Source: Bacteroidota bacterium
GTDB taxonomy: Bacteria > Bacteroidota > Bacteroidia > Cytophagales > Cyclobacteriaceae
NCBI GenBank assembly: GCA_023412765.1
Contig: JAEZBX010000291.1
Span: forward strand, 1-19,970
Direction of reading: 5' to 3'
DNA length: 19,970 nucleotides
Shown in pieces: positions 1-7,200 of the stretch. Under the pieces are notes generated by a model. That model saw nothing but the letters and a program-made list of their open reading frames with translations, was not told where the DNA came from and ran no database searches. Position numbers and translations under genes: made by a program. Positions within the stretch are counted from its first letter, which is position 1; each line of letters starts with the position of its first letter.

Positions 1-1
1 C

Positions 2-349
2 AGTACAGATCTGCACATACAAAGCATGAACGGTGGCATGAAAGACCTTTCAAATGTTATCTCCAAATTCATCAATATGGGTATGAGCCTTCAGGATGCA
101 ATTGTACGTGCGACAGTGGCGCCAGCGCATGTTATCGATCGAAAAGAATTAGGCCACTTAAGCGTCGGAGCCGATGCAGATATCGCCGTGTTCAATTTAA
201 GAAAGGGTGATTTTGGTTTTGTGGATGTTCGAGGGATGAAGTTGAAAGGAACACAGAAACTGGAAGCTGAACTCACTTTGCGAGCCGGTAAAATTGTGTG
301 GGATCTCAACGGTGTAAGTGCACCGGTTTGGGATTCGGAGTTAAAATAA
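2..349 (+). CDS. amidohydrolase/deacetylase family metallohydrolase, C-terminal part (5' truncated by window edge)
   Basis: Open reading continues in frame from position 2 to a TAA at 347-349, so only the last ~115 residues are present. They begin with S-T-D-L-H, equivalent to the G-T-D-L-H of the next gene, where the Asp is the expected last metal ligand of the TIM-barrel amidohydrolase fold. A hand alignment without gaps gives about 60% identity to the C-terminus of the downstream protein (shared stretches MGM, LGHL, FGFVD, ELTLR and GKIVWDLNGVSA). These two genes are therefore tandem paralogues. The last segment, which ends in IVWDLNG, is the beta-sandwich domain typical of dihydroorotase/EF_0837-like amidohydrolases. 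The substrate is unknown. An internal ATG at 26 exists but is not the start, since homology extends upstream of it. Family assignment is firm, specific function is not. Confidence 0.85.
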   Translation, partial: STDLHIQSMNGGMKDLSNVISKFINMGMSLQDAIVRATVAPAHVIDRKELGHLSVGADADIAVFNLRKGDFGFVDVRGMKLKGTQKLEAELTLRAGKIVWDLNGVSAPVWDSELK

Positions 350-354
350 GTCGA

Positions 355-1659
355 GTGTTCACTACAAAGAAACGAAAACACTGTGTAACGCTGGCGAGAT
401 GGTCGCCGTCAAAATTCTTGCCCGGTCGCGTCATTGCAGTAAGTTTCCTGACCGTCGTATTTCTAGCCTCATCGGCCATCCTAACCCATGCACAACAATT
501 CGACTTGCTGCTAAAAAACGGACAAGTTATTGATCCGGCAAACAGCATTAATGCTTTAATGGATGTAGCTATCACCGGTGGCAAAATCGCCAAGGTAGAA
601 GCGAATATTTCCGCGGATAAAGCCAAGAAAGTTTTGGACGTGCGCGGATTGTACGTATGTCCCGGGTTGATCGATATTCATACACACGTATTTGTTGGAA
701 GCAAGCCCGATACTTTTGCCGATGGAATTCTAAGTTTGTCTCCGGATGATTTCAGTTTTAAGTCCGGAGTTACCACTGTAGTAGATGCGGGAACTTCAGG
801 CTGGAAAAATTTTCCGGTCTTTAAATCTCAGGTGATTGACAAGTCAAAGACGAGAATTCTTGCCTTTCTTAATATTGCTGGAACAGGTATGAGTGGAAAG
901 CCATCGCAGGAGAATATTAAAGATATGGATCCCGAAAAAGCTTTGGATATAATTCAAAAATATCGAGACATTATCGTCGGAGTGAAAATAGGTCACTACG
1001 AGGGAAGTGAGTGGACACCATTTGAAAATGCTCTTGCTGCTGCCAACACCTCTAACGTTCCACTATTTGTTGAATGTCACTTACCTCAATATTCTTTGGA
1101 AGAGCAGTTGAATCGAATGCGGCCTGGAGATATAATTACACATTCCTATGAAAAAGTTTCTGAGCGAATGTCGGTAATTGATGACCATGGAAACGTCAGA
1201 CCATTCGTGAAGCAGGCGAAGGAACGCGGAATTCTTTTTGATCTGGGACACGGTGGTGCCGGCTTCTGGTTTAGTGAAGCAATACCAGCATTGCAACAAG
1301 GGCTCGCTCCTAATTCCTTCGGAACGGACCTTCATCGTTTCAGCATGAATGCAGGGATGAAAGATATGCTAAATGTAATGTCCAAATACATGGCCATGGG
1401 TATGACCGTGGAAGACGCAATTACGAGAGCGACAAGCGGTCCTGCAAAATCAATTAAGAGAACGGACCTTGGACATTTGGGTGAAGGTGCAGTGGCAGAT
1501 GTGGCTGTGCTCGGTTTACGGACTGGTACTTTTGGTTTTGTCGATGCAGGTGGAGAAAAAATCGAGGGCAAGCAGAAATTTGAATCTGAGTTAACTTTAA
1601 GAGAAGGCAAGATCGTGTGGGATCTGAATGGAGTTTCTGCAGCGAAATTTGCCAGATGA
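355..1659 (+). CDS. exported amidohydrolase/deacetylase family metallohydrolase (dihydroorotase-like)
   Basis: A metal-dependent hydrolase of the amidohydrolase superfamily, probably binuclear, acting on a cyclic amide or N-acyl substrate that cannot be named from sequence. Numbered from the GTG at 355 (434 aa), the visible ligands are H109-x-H111 in DIHTH, K211 in VGVKIG (candidate carboxylated Lys), H242 in ECH, H263 in ITHSYE and D325 in GTDLH. A hydrophobic stretch (VIAVSFLTVVFLASSAI) ending in THAQQ is a Sec signal, so the enzyme should be periplasmic. The start is uncertain. The frame opens at a GTG at 298, inside the upstream gene, which is unlikely. GTG 355 lies just after that gene's stop and gives a long basic n-region. 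TTG 418 gives a compact signal peptide and 413 aa. The closest described family is EF_0837-like proteins, which commonly neighbour SelA-like PLP enzymes, as one does here across the convergent gap. Confidence 0.85.
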   Translation: MFTTKKRKHCVTLARWSPSKFLPGRVIAVSFLTVVFLASSAILTHAQQFDLLLKNGQVIDPANSINALMDVAITGGKIAKVEANISADKAKKVLDVRGLYVCPGLIDIHTHVFVGSKPDTFADGILSLSPDDFSFKSGVTTVVDAGTSGWKNFPVFKSQVIDKSKTRILAFLNIAGTGMSGKPSQENIKDMDPEKALDIIQKYRDIIVGVKIGHYEGSEWTPFENALAAANTSNVPLFVECHLPQYSLEEQLNRMRPGDIITHSYEKVSERMSVIDDHGNVRPFVKQAKERGILFDLGHGGAGFWFSEAIPALQQGLAPNSFGTDLHRFSMNAGMKDMLNVMSKYMAMGMTVEDAITRATSGPAKSIKRTDLGHLGEGAVADVAVLGLRTGTFGFVDAGGEKIEGKQKFESELTLREGKIVWDLNGVSAAKFAR

Positions 1660-1709
1660 CCCGTCGGCCAATCCCGGCGAGGAAGTATACGCTCCGCGTT
1701 CTTCGCGCT

Positions 1710-1728
1710 GGCAAGTCCTACACTTGCC
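1710..1728. repeat. 7-bp-stem hairpin
   Basis: GGCAAGT (1710-1716) and ACTTGCC (1722-1728) form a perfect 7-bp stem with a 5-nt loop. It sits 3 bp upstream of the next hairpin, suggesting one composite REP-like element. Confidence 0.6.
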
Positions 1729-1731
1729 GCC

Positions 1732-1756
1732 TTTGTTGGTGTTCTTCACCAACAAA
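1732..1756. repeat. 10-bp-stem hairpin, copy A
   Basis: TTTGTTGGTG (1732-1741) pairs perfectly with CACCAACAAA (1747-1756) around a TTCTT loop. The 23-nt core is the exact reverse complement of copy B at 1848-1870. It could stall or terminate transcription between the convergent genes, or be a dispersed palindromic repeat. Confidence 0.75.
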
Positions 1757-1846
1757 CCTGCGAGATTGGATCTAAGGTTGAATCAGCCACCAATTAAAAA
1801 ACGCAATTCGCATGAGGTCCATTGTGTCTAAACCACCGCTCGTGCG

Positions 1847-1871
1847 CTTGTTGGTGAAGAACACCAACAAG
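1847..1871. repeat. 10-bp-stem hairpin, copy B (inverted relative to copy A)
   Basis: CTTGTTGGTG (1847-1856) pairs perfectly with CACCAACAAG (1862-1871) around an AAGAA loop. The loop is the complement of copy A's TTCTT, so the two copies lie in opposite orientation about 90 bp apart. Confidence 0.75.
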
Positions 1872-1978
1872 GGCGGGCGCGCAGATCTCCCGTTATCGCC
1901 GTAGGGTAACAGGGAAGGCAACAATAATAAGATAAGCTAGAGTTGACTGTCCTACGAAGTGAATATCCTAAATGTCAA

Positions 1979-3727
1979 CTAGGGCTGAGATCGCAGGGCT
2001 TGAACTTCTTCTGCGGAAATCGGAGTTCCACCATGGTTCATTCGGGTCCTGATGTACGTGAGGATTTCGGCGATTTGTTGATCATTCAAAAATGAATGTG
2101 CAGGCATTACACCATCATACGATTTACCTCTTACTTTAATAGGTCCTGACATACCATTTAAAACCAATTCGATTAATCTCTGCTTTGGTCCACTCACCCA
2201 CTCCGACCCGAAAAGTGGTGGATATCGATTGCCATCGCCTTGTCCACCCGGCATATGACAGGTACCACAATACCGATTGTACGCAACCTGACCGGGCGCT
2301 TCCTTCCCTTTCAACAGATTGTCTTTATCCTCATCAGGATCTTTTATATTGGTGCGCATCTTGCGTTGTTCCATTTTCGCGAGTTGTTGTTCGCCGAACG
2401 CATTTTTGTCTCCCTTATACATCACTCTCCACACTTTGCCATTAACACTCTCGGTTATATATAAGGAGCCATCTGGTCCCTCTGAAAGGCCCATAGGACG
2501 ACCCTTGGCATCAAATACATTTACGATGGTATCCAGTTGTGAGAATCCATCAGCGAACACTTCCCACGGTCCCGAAGGTTTCCCATCCTTGAATGGAACG
2601 AAGCCTACAAAATATCCAGCCTGGGGATAGGGTGCGCGTATAGTCGATCCGTGGAATGCGATGAAGGCTCCATTCTTATACCGTGCAGGAAATTGATCAC
2701 CCTTGTAAAATAGCAGGTCATTGGGTGCGAAATGTCCCGGGAAGCCGATCAGCGGCATAGCAACAGTATCCGCGCCATCGTCCTTGACGCCATCACCACC
2801 ATATTCAGGATTCAATACCTTCTTATTCTGCATCTGATCAAAGTAATAGTATGGCCATCCACCGTTCGTGCCCTCCGTTACGCGAAAGAATTCTTCTGAA
2901 GGAAGCATCGCGCTTTTATGAGAAGAGTACAGATCCGGCCAGGTGCGGAAAAAGTCATCGCGACCATGTTGAACAGCAAAAAGATTTCCGTCCTGGAAGT
3001 TCCATTCCATTGCTACAAGACTGCGTATACCCGTGGCGTATCGCTTGCCATCCTTTTGTAATTGTCCAATTTTATTCGCGTCGAACTGCCATACACCGCC
3101 ATGGAGCTCAAGTTCTGGACAAGGGAATTGTCCGGGAGAACCCGGTACCCTGTTCTCAACCTGACACATATCGCCCGGCGCGCCGAATGGGACATAGATA
3201 TGCCCTTTGTCATCAAATGCAATAGGTTTTGCGACATGCTCAACACGGCCTTGATAATCATCAATCACCACCGCTTCGGTGGTGGTATCAGGAAGCAGTT
3301 GACCCGAGATCAGTTTGTTTCTGTAAACAGTTTTAGTTGTACTAAAATAAATATAGCCATTGTAGATACGCATAGCCGTACCGTAAGATCTCGGATCTTT
3401 ATACGTACCAAAATATTTGATGATATCAGCTTTGCCGTCGCCGGTTGTGTCGCGCAATGCAACCGAGCCGCCCAGGGGGGTAACTCCTCTCAGTTTTATG
3501 TAGATATCACCGTTCTCATTAACAGCAAGATGTCTTGCTCTGCCTACACTATCGACGACAACGAGAGCTTCGAATCCATCGGGCAAAGCGAGCTTACCAT
3601 TGTCTGGATCTCCATTCGGGAGATTGTGACCCGGATCTTTGTTTGTGCATTGACTAGAAATCAGGAGCATAGTTATGCCGACGACCCACGCTAAGCATCG
3701 GGCTCCTGAGAATGCGCATCTGTTCAT
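1979..3727 (-). CDS. PQQ-type beta-propeller dehydrogenase with C-terminal cytochrome c domain
   Basis: A 582-aa exported redox enzyme. Residues ~45-450 resemble the sorbosone/glucose dehydrogenase six-bladed propeller (for example LPDGFEALVVVDSVGRARHL near the start and GLSEGPDGSLYITE late). Residues ~480-575 form a class I cytochrome c: C487-G-T-C490-H491 haem-binding motif and a distal Met candidate M541 in GVMPAH. It would oxidise a sugar or alcohol-like compound in the periplasm and pass electrons to the respiratory chain. PQQ binding is inferred from family, not shown by residues here. The N-terminus has a hydrophobic signal (LAWVVGITMLLISS) ending Q26-C27. This suggests a lipoprotein, although Gln before the Cys is atypical. 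It is the last gene of a - strand run, 36 nt after the PLP enzyme gene. No PQQ biosynthesis gene is in the window. Confidence 0.85.
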   Translation of the reverse strand: MNRCAFSGARCLAWVVGITMLLISSQCTNKDPGHNLPNGDPDNGKLALPDGFEALVVVDSVGRARHLAVNENGDIYIKLRGVTPLGGSVALRDTTGDGKADIIKYFGTYKDPRSYGTAMRIYNGYIYFSTTKTVYRNKLISGQLLPDTTTEAVVIDDYQGRVEHVAKPIAFDDKGHIYVPFGAPGDMCQVENRVPGSPGQFPCPELELHGGVWQFDANKIGQLQKDGKRYATGIRSLVAMEWNFQDGNLFAVQHGRDDFFRTWPDLYSSHKSAMLPSEEFFRVTEGTNGGWPYYYFDQMQNKKVLNPEYGGDGVKDDGADTVAMPLIGFPGHFAPNDLLFYKGDQFPARYKNGAFIAFHGSTIRAPYPQAGYFVGFVPFKDGKPSGPWEVFADGFSQLDTIVNVFDAKGRPMGLSEGPDGSLYITESVNGKVWRVMYKGDKNAFGEQQLAKMEQRKMRTNIKDPDEDKDNLLKGKEAPGQVAYNRYCGTCHMPGGQGDGNRYPPLFGSEWVSGPKQRLIELVLNGMSGPIKVRGKSYDGVMPAHSFLNDQQIAEILTYIRTRMNHGGTPISAEEVQALRSQP

Positions 3728-3763
3728 ATGAATGTTACTGATTTAAACTTACGCTGAAGGTGG

Positions 3764-4972
3764 TTATGATCTGGAGGCCTTTTCGAGTTCTTCCCGAAGT
3801 CTTCGCGCTACGATTTGATCCTCTCCTGCCTGCAGCATAAAAACTGTAAGCTTAACGCTTTCTTTTTCTTCCCAGGAGATAATTTCTATGGATGGCGAAC
3901 CGTTTCGAAGTTGGTTACCAAGGGTTTCACTAGTGAGGTTTGTTATGTTAGGATCCCATGTGATCTTTAATGAAGGTGTGTGATTCGCCACAGGAGGCAC
4001 AATAACCTCTGTCTTCACACCCTTAACTTTTTTTACAGCGCTGTCGATCAGGCCAATGCTTTGCTCCCACGCTTTCCATTCCTTGGCATGATCAAGTTTT
4101 ACATATCGGTCGAGTGCTGCATACATCCCGATGATTTCTTCCTTGTTCACCTTCTGTCCCCGCGCAATACCTGAACGCGGCGGTGCATTTAAACGAGCTG
4201 CTGCTATCAAATCCTTTTTACCCATGAGAATACCGGCGCTTTGAGGACCGCGAAGCCCCTTACCGCCAGAGATGCAAACCAAATCAAATCCCATGTCATT
4301 GTACTTCCACAAATTTTCAACGGGTGGGACATCCGCTGCGATATCGATCATGGTCGGAATACCAAATTCCTTTGCTAGCTTCAACCATTCTTCGTGTTTG
4401 ATGTTGCCCACTTGTGCTTCACGATTTAAAAACCACAAGCACGCAGTCTTTTCATTCACTGCCTTTCGAAGCTCATCTACAGTCTCTACCAACACTATTT
4501 TTACACCGGCGTTTGTTAATGCCATGTGATATCCGTTTGCGTGTGATTTCTGGACAATCACTTCGGATTTCATACCTGACCCTTCTAGAAAAGGTAACAT
4601 TGCGGCCTTTTTGTTATCCAGGCCAGTGAGTATTCCAGCCATTCCCAACACTAATGCAGACCAGCATCCGGCGGTAACCATCGCAGCTTCAGCTCTGCAT
4701 ATTTTTGCAATTTTATCGCCTACCTTATCCTGGACATCGTCGAGAATGGCGAATTGCTTTGAGGTTGTCCGAATAGCGTCAACTACCTCCTGGGGCATTA
4801 GCGAAGCGGTCATAGCTGTATAAGTGCCAGCCGCGTTAATGAAGACGCGAATACCAAGCTCTTTCATAAAATCGCGCTCAGCTGTCGGTTGGGCCGCCGC
4901 GCCCAGCGTAACCGTTGAACTGCCTATAAGAGGCAACAAGGTCATACCTTTAACTAAATCCCTTCTTTTCAT
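3764..4972 (-). CDS. Tat-exported SelA-like PLP-dependent enzyme (aminotransferase class V fold)
   Basis: A 402-aa fold-type I PLP enzyme of the SelA / D-glucosaminate-6-phosphate ammonia-lyase-like group. The likely Schiff-base lysine is K238 in SGGKGLRGPQSAGILMG, and upstream MIDIAADVPP supplies the usual acidic residue facing the pyridine ring. The N-terminus MKRRDLVKG, a hydrophobic core (MTLLPLIGSSTVTLG) and AAAQ form a twin-arginine signal, which fits export of a folded cofactor-loaded enzyme. True SelA acts on seryl-tRNA in the cytoplasm, so that role is excluded if the signal works. Family members are lyases acting on amino sugars or amino acids, and related genes often sit beside EF_0837-like amidohydrolases, as here. 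It lies 62 nt after the CBM9-like gene and 36 nt before the dehydrogenase gene, probably one transcript. Fold and export are well supported; substrate is unknown. Confidence 0.85.
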   Translation of the reverse strand: MKRRDLVKGMTLLPLIGSSTVTLGAAAQPTAERDFMKELGIRVFINAAGTYTAMTASLMPQEVVDAIRTTSKQFAILDDVQDKVGDKIAKICRAEAAMVTAGCWSALVLGMAGILTGLDNKKAAMLPFLEGSGMKSEVIVQKSHANGYHMALTNAGVKIVLVETVDELRKAVNEKTACLWFLNREAQVGNIKHEEWLKLAKEFGIPTMIDIAADVPPVENLWKYNDMGFDLVCISGGKGLRGPQSAGILMGKKDLIAAARLNAPPRSGIARGQKVNKEEIIGMYAALDRYVKLDHAKEWKAWEQSIGLIDSAVKKVKGVKTEVIVPPVANHTPSLKITWDPNITNLTSETLGNQLRNGSPSIEIISWEEKESVKLTVFMLQAGEDQIVARRLREELEKASRS

Positions 4973-5034
4973 ATTTGTAAAATTCTTTCACTTGTTAAAC
5001 TGCGGTCCTTTTGCCGATAGATCACCAGGTATTT

Positions 5035-5754
5035 TCAATCGAATTGAATTGTTCCAAAGTATGCTGGCAAATGAAAATCAGGAAACGGATTTGAAACTGG
5101 CGACCACGTATAATAGTGCGGATTGCTCGTATCACTTCCGGTCTTGTAGAAATTTGCCCTCCACGCAACACCTGGCTTAGGCATCGTGACGTGTGTAAAT
5201 TCCTTAAGTATGGAAATCGGCAACCTGTACTCGATTGTCCAGGTAATCTCATCTTCAATTTCAGGGTCGACTACAGATGGAAGTGAATGCGCGATTTCAA
5301 TCTGGGAGATCAATGCATCTGAAATCCTCTTATGTTCCTTCCGCGGTTTAGTAACAAAAAAGATCAGCGGCGTACCCCCTGCATTTATTTCCAGATTAAA
5401 GTAATGTCCGGGTTCTGCTGTATTCGGTGAAAAAAAGAACTCAACACAGGAGTCACCGGAAACATGCCCGTTATACTTGGTAACGGTGCTCTTGACAAAC
5501 TTATCATGCACCCGAAATATGACGTAGACATTCGCCGCATCATATAGCACCTTAGCTTCCGTTGTCGGGCGGAACCGAGGTTCATCTCCCATCCTGTTCT
5601 CGATAATTAGTGGTTGGACATTTTGCCAGACAGGCTTATCCCAGTTCCCATCAATGGTGATTTTTTCTCTGGTCGATTTGACTTTGTATGTTGATTGTGC
5701 GTGCATGGTTTGGCTCATGCATAAAGCTAATAATAAGAAACCAAGTCTGAACAT
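5035..5754 (-). CDS. exported carbohydrate-binding family 9-like protein
   Basis: A 239-aa protein with a clear Sec signal peptide (MFRLGFLLLALCMSQTMHAQ) followed by one beta-sandwich domain of the CBM9-like/DOMON type. Recognisable family features are the opening ITIDGNWDKPVWQNVQ, the VLYDAANVYVIFRVHDK strand, GDSCVEFFFSPN, YFNLEINAGG, the late WTIEYRLPISIL and the closing PDFHLPAYFGTIQFD. Such stand-alone domains bind sugars or, in relatives, haem, and usually accompany secreted carbohydrate-active or redox enzymes. It is the first gene of the - strand run with the PLP enzyme and the cytochrome c dehydrogenase, and may deliver or hold their substrate. No catalytic motif is visible. The ligand cannot be predicted. 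Confidence 0.8.
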   Translation of the reverse strand: MFRLGFLLLALCMSQTMHAQSTYKVKSTREKITIDGNWDKPVWQNVQPLIIENRMGDEPRFRPTTEAKVLYDAANVYVIFRVHDKFVKSTVTKYNGHVSGDSCVEFFFSPNTAEPGHYFNLEINAGGTPLIFFVTKPRKEHKRISDALISQIEIAHSLPSVVDPEIEDEITWTIEYRLPISILKEFTHVTMPKPGVAWRANFYKTGSDTSNPHYYTWSPVSNPFPDFHLPAYFGTIQFD

Positions 5755-6168
5755 GGAGGCTTAATCTCTTTGATTTTTATGATATTCGGAAGTGGTTTTC
5801 TATGAGAGTTGAGTTTGGAATCAGAAAGTTTTTTCGTCTTAAAGACACAGACACACAACCCCGGTTAGTGATACCGTCTGCCTCTACTCGGTCGAGTCGG
5901 GCTCGCACTTAACGAATAGCATTTTTACCGCAGAGAAAGGGAGAAAATACACGCAGAGAAAAAAGAGGATATTTCACGAATCCAGATAGCGCATGCTCGA
6001 AATTGTCGAATGAGTCCTCCTGCATTTTCTCTGCGTGTATTCCTCGGTATTCGCTCTGCGGTAAAAAAAATTCTTGATAACCTATACGTCAATATCTTGC
6101 TAACCAGTGTGGTGCCGCAAGCAATTCCTGGATGCACTAGCCTACACGTTAGTGATGATGTCCATGAA
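5755..6168. other. intergenic region holding a long imperfect palindrome
   Basis: This 414-nt stretch lies between two - strand genes. The part next to 5754 should contain the promoter of the CBM9-like operon, but I could not pick out a convincing -33/-7 pair. The centre is the palindrome at 5922-6066. Small ORFs crossing it are products of the repeat. Nothing else was recognised. Confidence 0.6.
5922..6066. repeat. ~145-bp imperfect palindromic element
   Basis: The left arm (5922-5963) starts TTTTTACCGCAGAG and continues to AATACACGCAGAGAAAA. The right arm (6025-6066) is its near reverse complement: TTTTCTCTGCGTGTATT, then ending CTCTGCGGTAAAAA. The 61-bp centre has weaker dyad symmetry (GAGGA...TCCTC) around GCATGC near 5991. 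The ACGCAGAG core occurs twice in each arm or nearly so. It looks like a non-autonomous inverted-repeat element or a large intergenic hairpin. No target-site duplication was identified. Confidence 0.65.
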
Positions 6169-6651
6169 TTAAAAATACGCAATCAATCGGCCGCAGGTAA
6201 TTACGGATACCCAAAGTGTCATGGAAATAATTGCAGCAGCCTTTGCGCCTGGCGGTGTCCCGGATATCTGCCAGTCAGACGTAGAATCAAATGTAAATCG
6301 ATGGAAGATTCCTGCATTGATAAACGCGAGCAGTATCAGAATCAGTTTCAATCCAAAAACTCCATTAGTACTCAAGGCCTTTGCCTGAGAAATGAAGAGA
6401 AGAATTCCGGATGGAATAACAAAAATTAAACTTCCACGCGACCAGGGTAGAACATAATCGGCAACGTCTCTAACAGAAAGCTTCTTCGCCAATCCAAGCA
6501 AACGCAGATCAAAGAGAAAAGCACTGCCCACCAAAACAATGAATCCTATAATATGGACAATTTCAATTGCAGGAAACAGTAATGGAGACTGACGAATTAA
6601 AACGGCTACATCGCTTTGATCCAGCCATTCGAACACGCCACTGAACTGCAC
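6169..6651 (-). CDS. DUF6644 family membrane protein
   Basis: A 160-aa integral membrane protein with about four helices (residues ~26-52, 73-90, 98-117, 137-158). The family look is WLDQSDVAVLIRQSPLLFP at the N-terminus, then an E-x-x-H-x-x-G helix (E30, H33, G36), the LFDLRLLGLA motif and IFHRF (H117). The conserved membrane histidines resemble those of small haem- or copper-associated membrane proteins, but function is unknown. The start is a GTG at 6651-6649 that shares one base with the TAG stop of the upstream DUF6152 gene (TAGTG), so the two are probably translationally coupled. The only in-frame ATG is far downstream (around residue 143). The gene pair DUF6152-DUF6644 is recurrent in bacteria. 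Confidence 0.8.
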   Translation of the reverse strand: MQFSGVFEWLDQSDVAVLIRQSPLLFPAIEIVHIIGFIVLVGSAFLFDLRLLGLAKKLSVRDVADYVLPWSRGSLIFVIPSGILLFISQAKALSTNGVFGLKLILILLAFINAGIFHRFTFDSTSDWQISGTPPGAKAAAIISMTLWVSVITCGRLIAYF

Positions 6652-7022
6652 TACCGTAACTCAGTTGTTTTGTCGCCGATTGTTATTCTTTCTGCACGCA
6701 TTTCATCCTTGATCTTCAGGTGGGGATAACCAACAACGGTAGCCGTAGTACCAACTTTAAGCATATCCTGAGTGAGGCCTCGGCTCTCCATCCTGCTGGG
6801 CGGTGCCAGCACGACCGTCCATTTTTTCTTTTCAACCTGGAGCTCAATCATTCCGTGAGGACTCTCGTAACCCGTCTTCACGATCTTGCCGGTAAAGTTT
6901 AAAGTCTTTGTCTGATCGTAACTACTCCAACCGTGGTGGAGTGGAGCGAATGAAAAGAGGGACATGAGGACGCAAAGCAATGCAATCTGCTTTCCTGGTT
7001 GAGTGAAAAAGGTTCGTTTCAT
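6651..7022 (-). CDS. DUF6152 family exported protein
   Basis: A 123-aa small secreted protein. After an N-terminal signal (KQIALLCVLMSLFSFAP) the mature part begins with the diagnostic HHGWSSYDQ, then LNFTGKIVKTGYESPHGMIEL, WTVVLAPPSRMESRGL and a closing TVVGYPHLKIKDEMRAERI. This is an OB-fold-like single domain, all beta, with histidines at its N-terminus that could bind a metal. Function is not established. It is the first gene of a two-gene unit with the DUF6644 membrane protein. It is divergent from the iron-regulated receptor gene across a 211-nt gap, so a role in metal handling is conceivable but only suggested by position. Confidence 0.8.
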   Translation of the reverse strand: MKRTFFTQPGKQIALLCVLMSLFSFAPLHHGWSSYDQTKTLNFTGKIVKTGYESPHGMIELQVEKKKWTVVLAPPSRMESRGLTQDMLKVGTTATVVGYPHLKIKDEMRAERITIGDKTTELR

Positions 7023-7137
7023 AGCTGCCTGGGTTTATTTTACTAAGATAACTCGGCTAAGGGGAAACGGTTATGTTTTTTACACGGCGATTCTTGCGCC
7101 ATGAGTCTCAACCATCTGGACCCTACCCGCCACGACC

Positions 7138-7160
7138 TTATTTAGAAAAATTCTAGATAA
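7138..7160. promoter_or_regulatory. palindromic operator, box 1 of receptor operon (DtxR/IdeR-like)
   Basis: TTATTTAGAA - AAA - TTCTAGATAA: 10-bp arms with one mismatch around a 3-bp centre. It ends 2 bp before the putative -33 element. The same 23-bp palindrome recurs at 7201, 19756 and 19815, always upstream of a TonB receptor gene. Assignment to a DtxR/IdeR-type metalloregulator is inferred from the TTTAGA-TCTAAA core and the target genes. Confidence 0.7.
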
Positions 7161-7162
7161 TT

Positions 7163-7194
7163 CTTGCAATTTGATTCCAAGGACTGTAATCTTG
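7163..7194 (+). promoter_or_regulatory. putative promoter of TonB receptor operon
   Basis: CTTG (7163-7166), 20 nt, then TAATCTTG (7187-7194) resembles the Bacteroidota -33 TTTG / -7 TAnnTTTG promoter with one mismatch in each element. Identical 20-nt spacing occurs in front of the second receptor at 19779-19810. Transcription would start near 7201, inside operator box 2. Confidence 0.5.
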
Positions 7195-7200
7195 CCCACT

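Larger units (their letters stand above)
1660..1978. other. convergent intergenic region with hairpin repeats
   Basis: This 319-nt stretch lies between two convergent genes. It has no credible ORF. It holds three short perfect hairpins, listed separately, in a GC-rich context unlike ordinary spacer. None is followed by a T-tract, so classic intrinsic termination is not evident. Confidence 0.6.

Noticed and set aside
298..354. GTG at 298 as the start of the second amidohydrolase
   Set aside because: It lies inside the upstream coding sequence and would add residues that are an out-of-frame reading of that gene; 355 or 418 fit the signal peptide better.
1628..1831. 67-aa + strand ORF overlapping the end of the amidohydrolase gene
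   Set aside because: It runs through the hairpin repeats, has low-complexity composition and starts inside the upstream gene in another frame.
3062..3694. 210-aa + strand ORF opposite the PQQ/cytochrome c gene
   Set aside because: It lies wholly antisense to a protein with clear domain and haem motifs; no signal, domain or start context of its own.
3764..4972. Selenocysteine synthase (SelA) itself
   Set aside because: The protein has a twin-arginine export signal and metabolic neighbours; no selB, selC or selD is in the window, so a SelA-like lyase is the better reading.
5925..6429. Small ORFs on both strands across the 145-bp palindrome
   Set aside because: They translate the inverted repeat and part of the antisense of the DUF6644 gene; no family resemblance.
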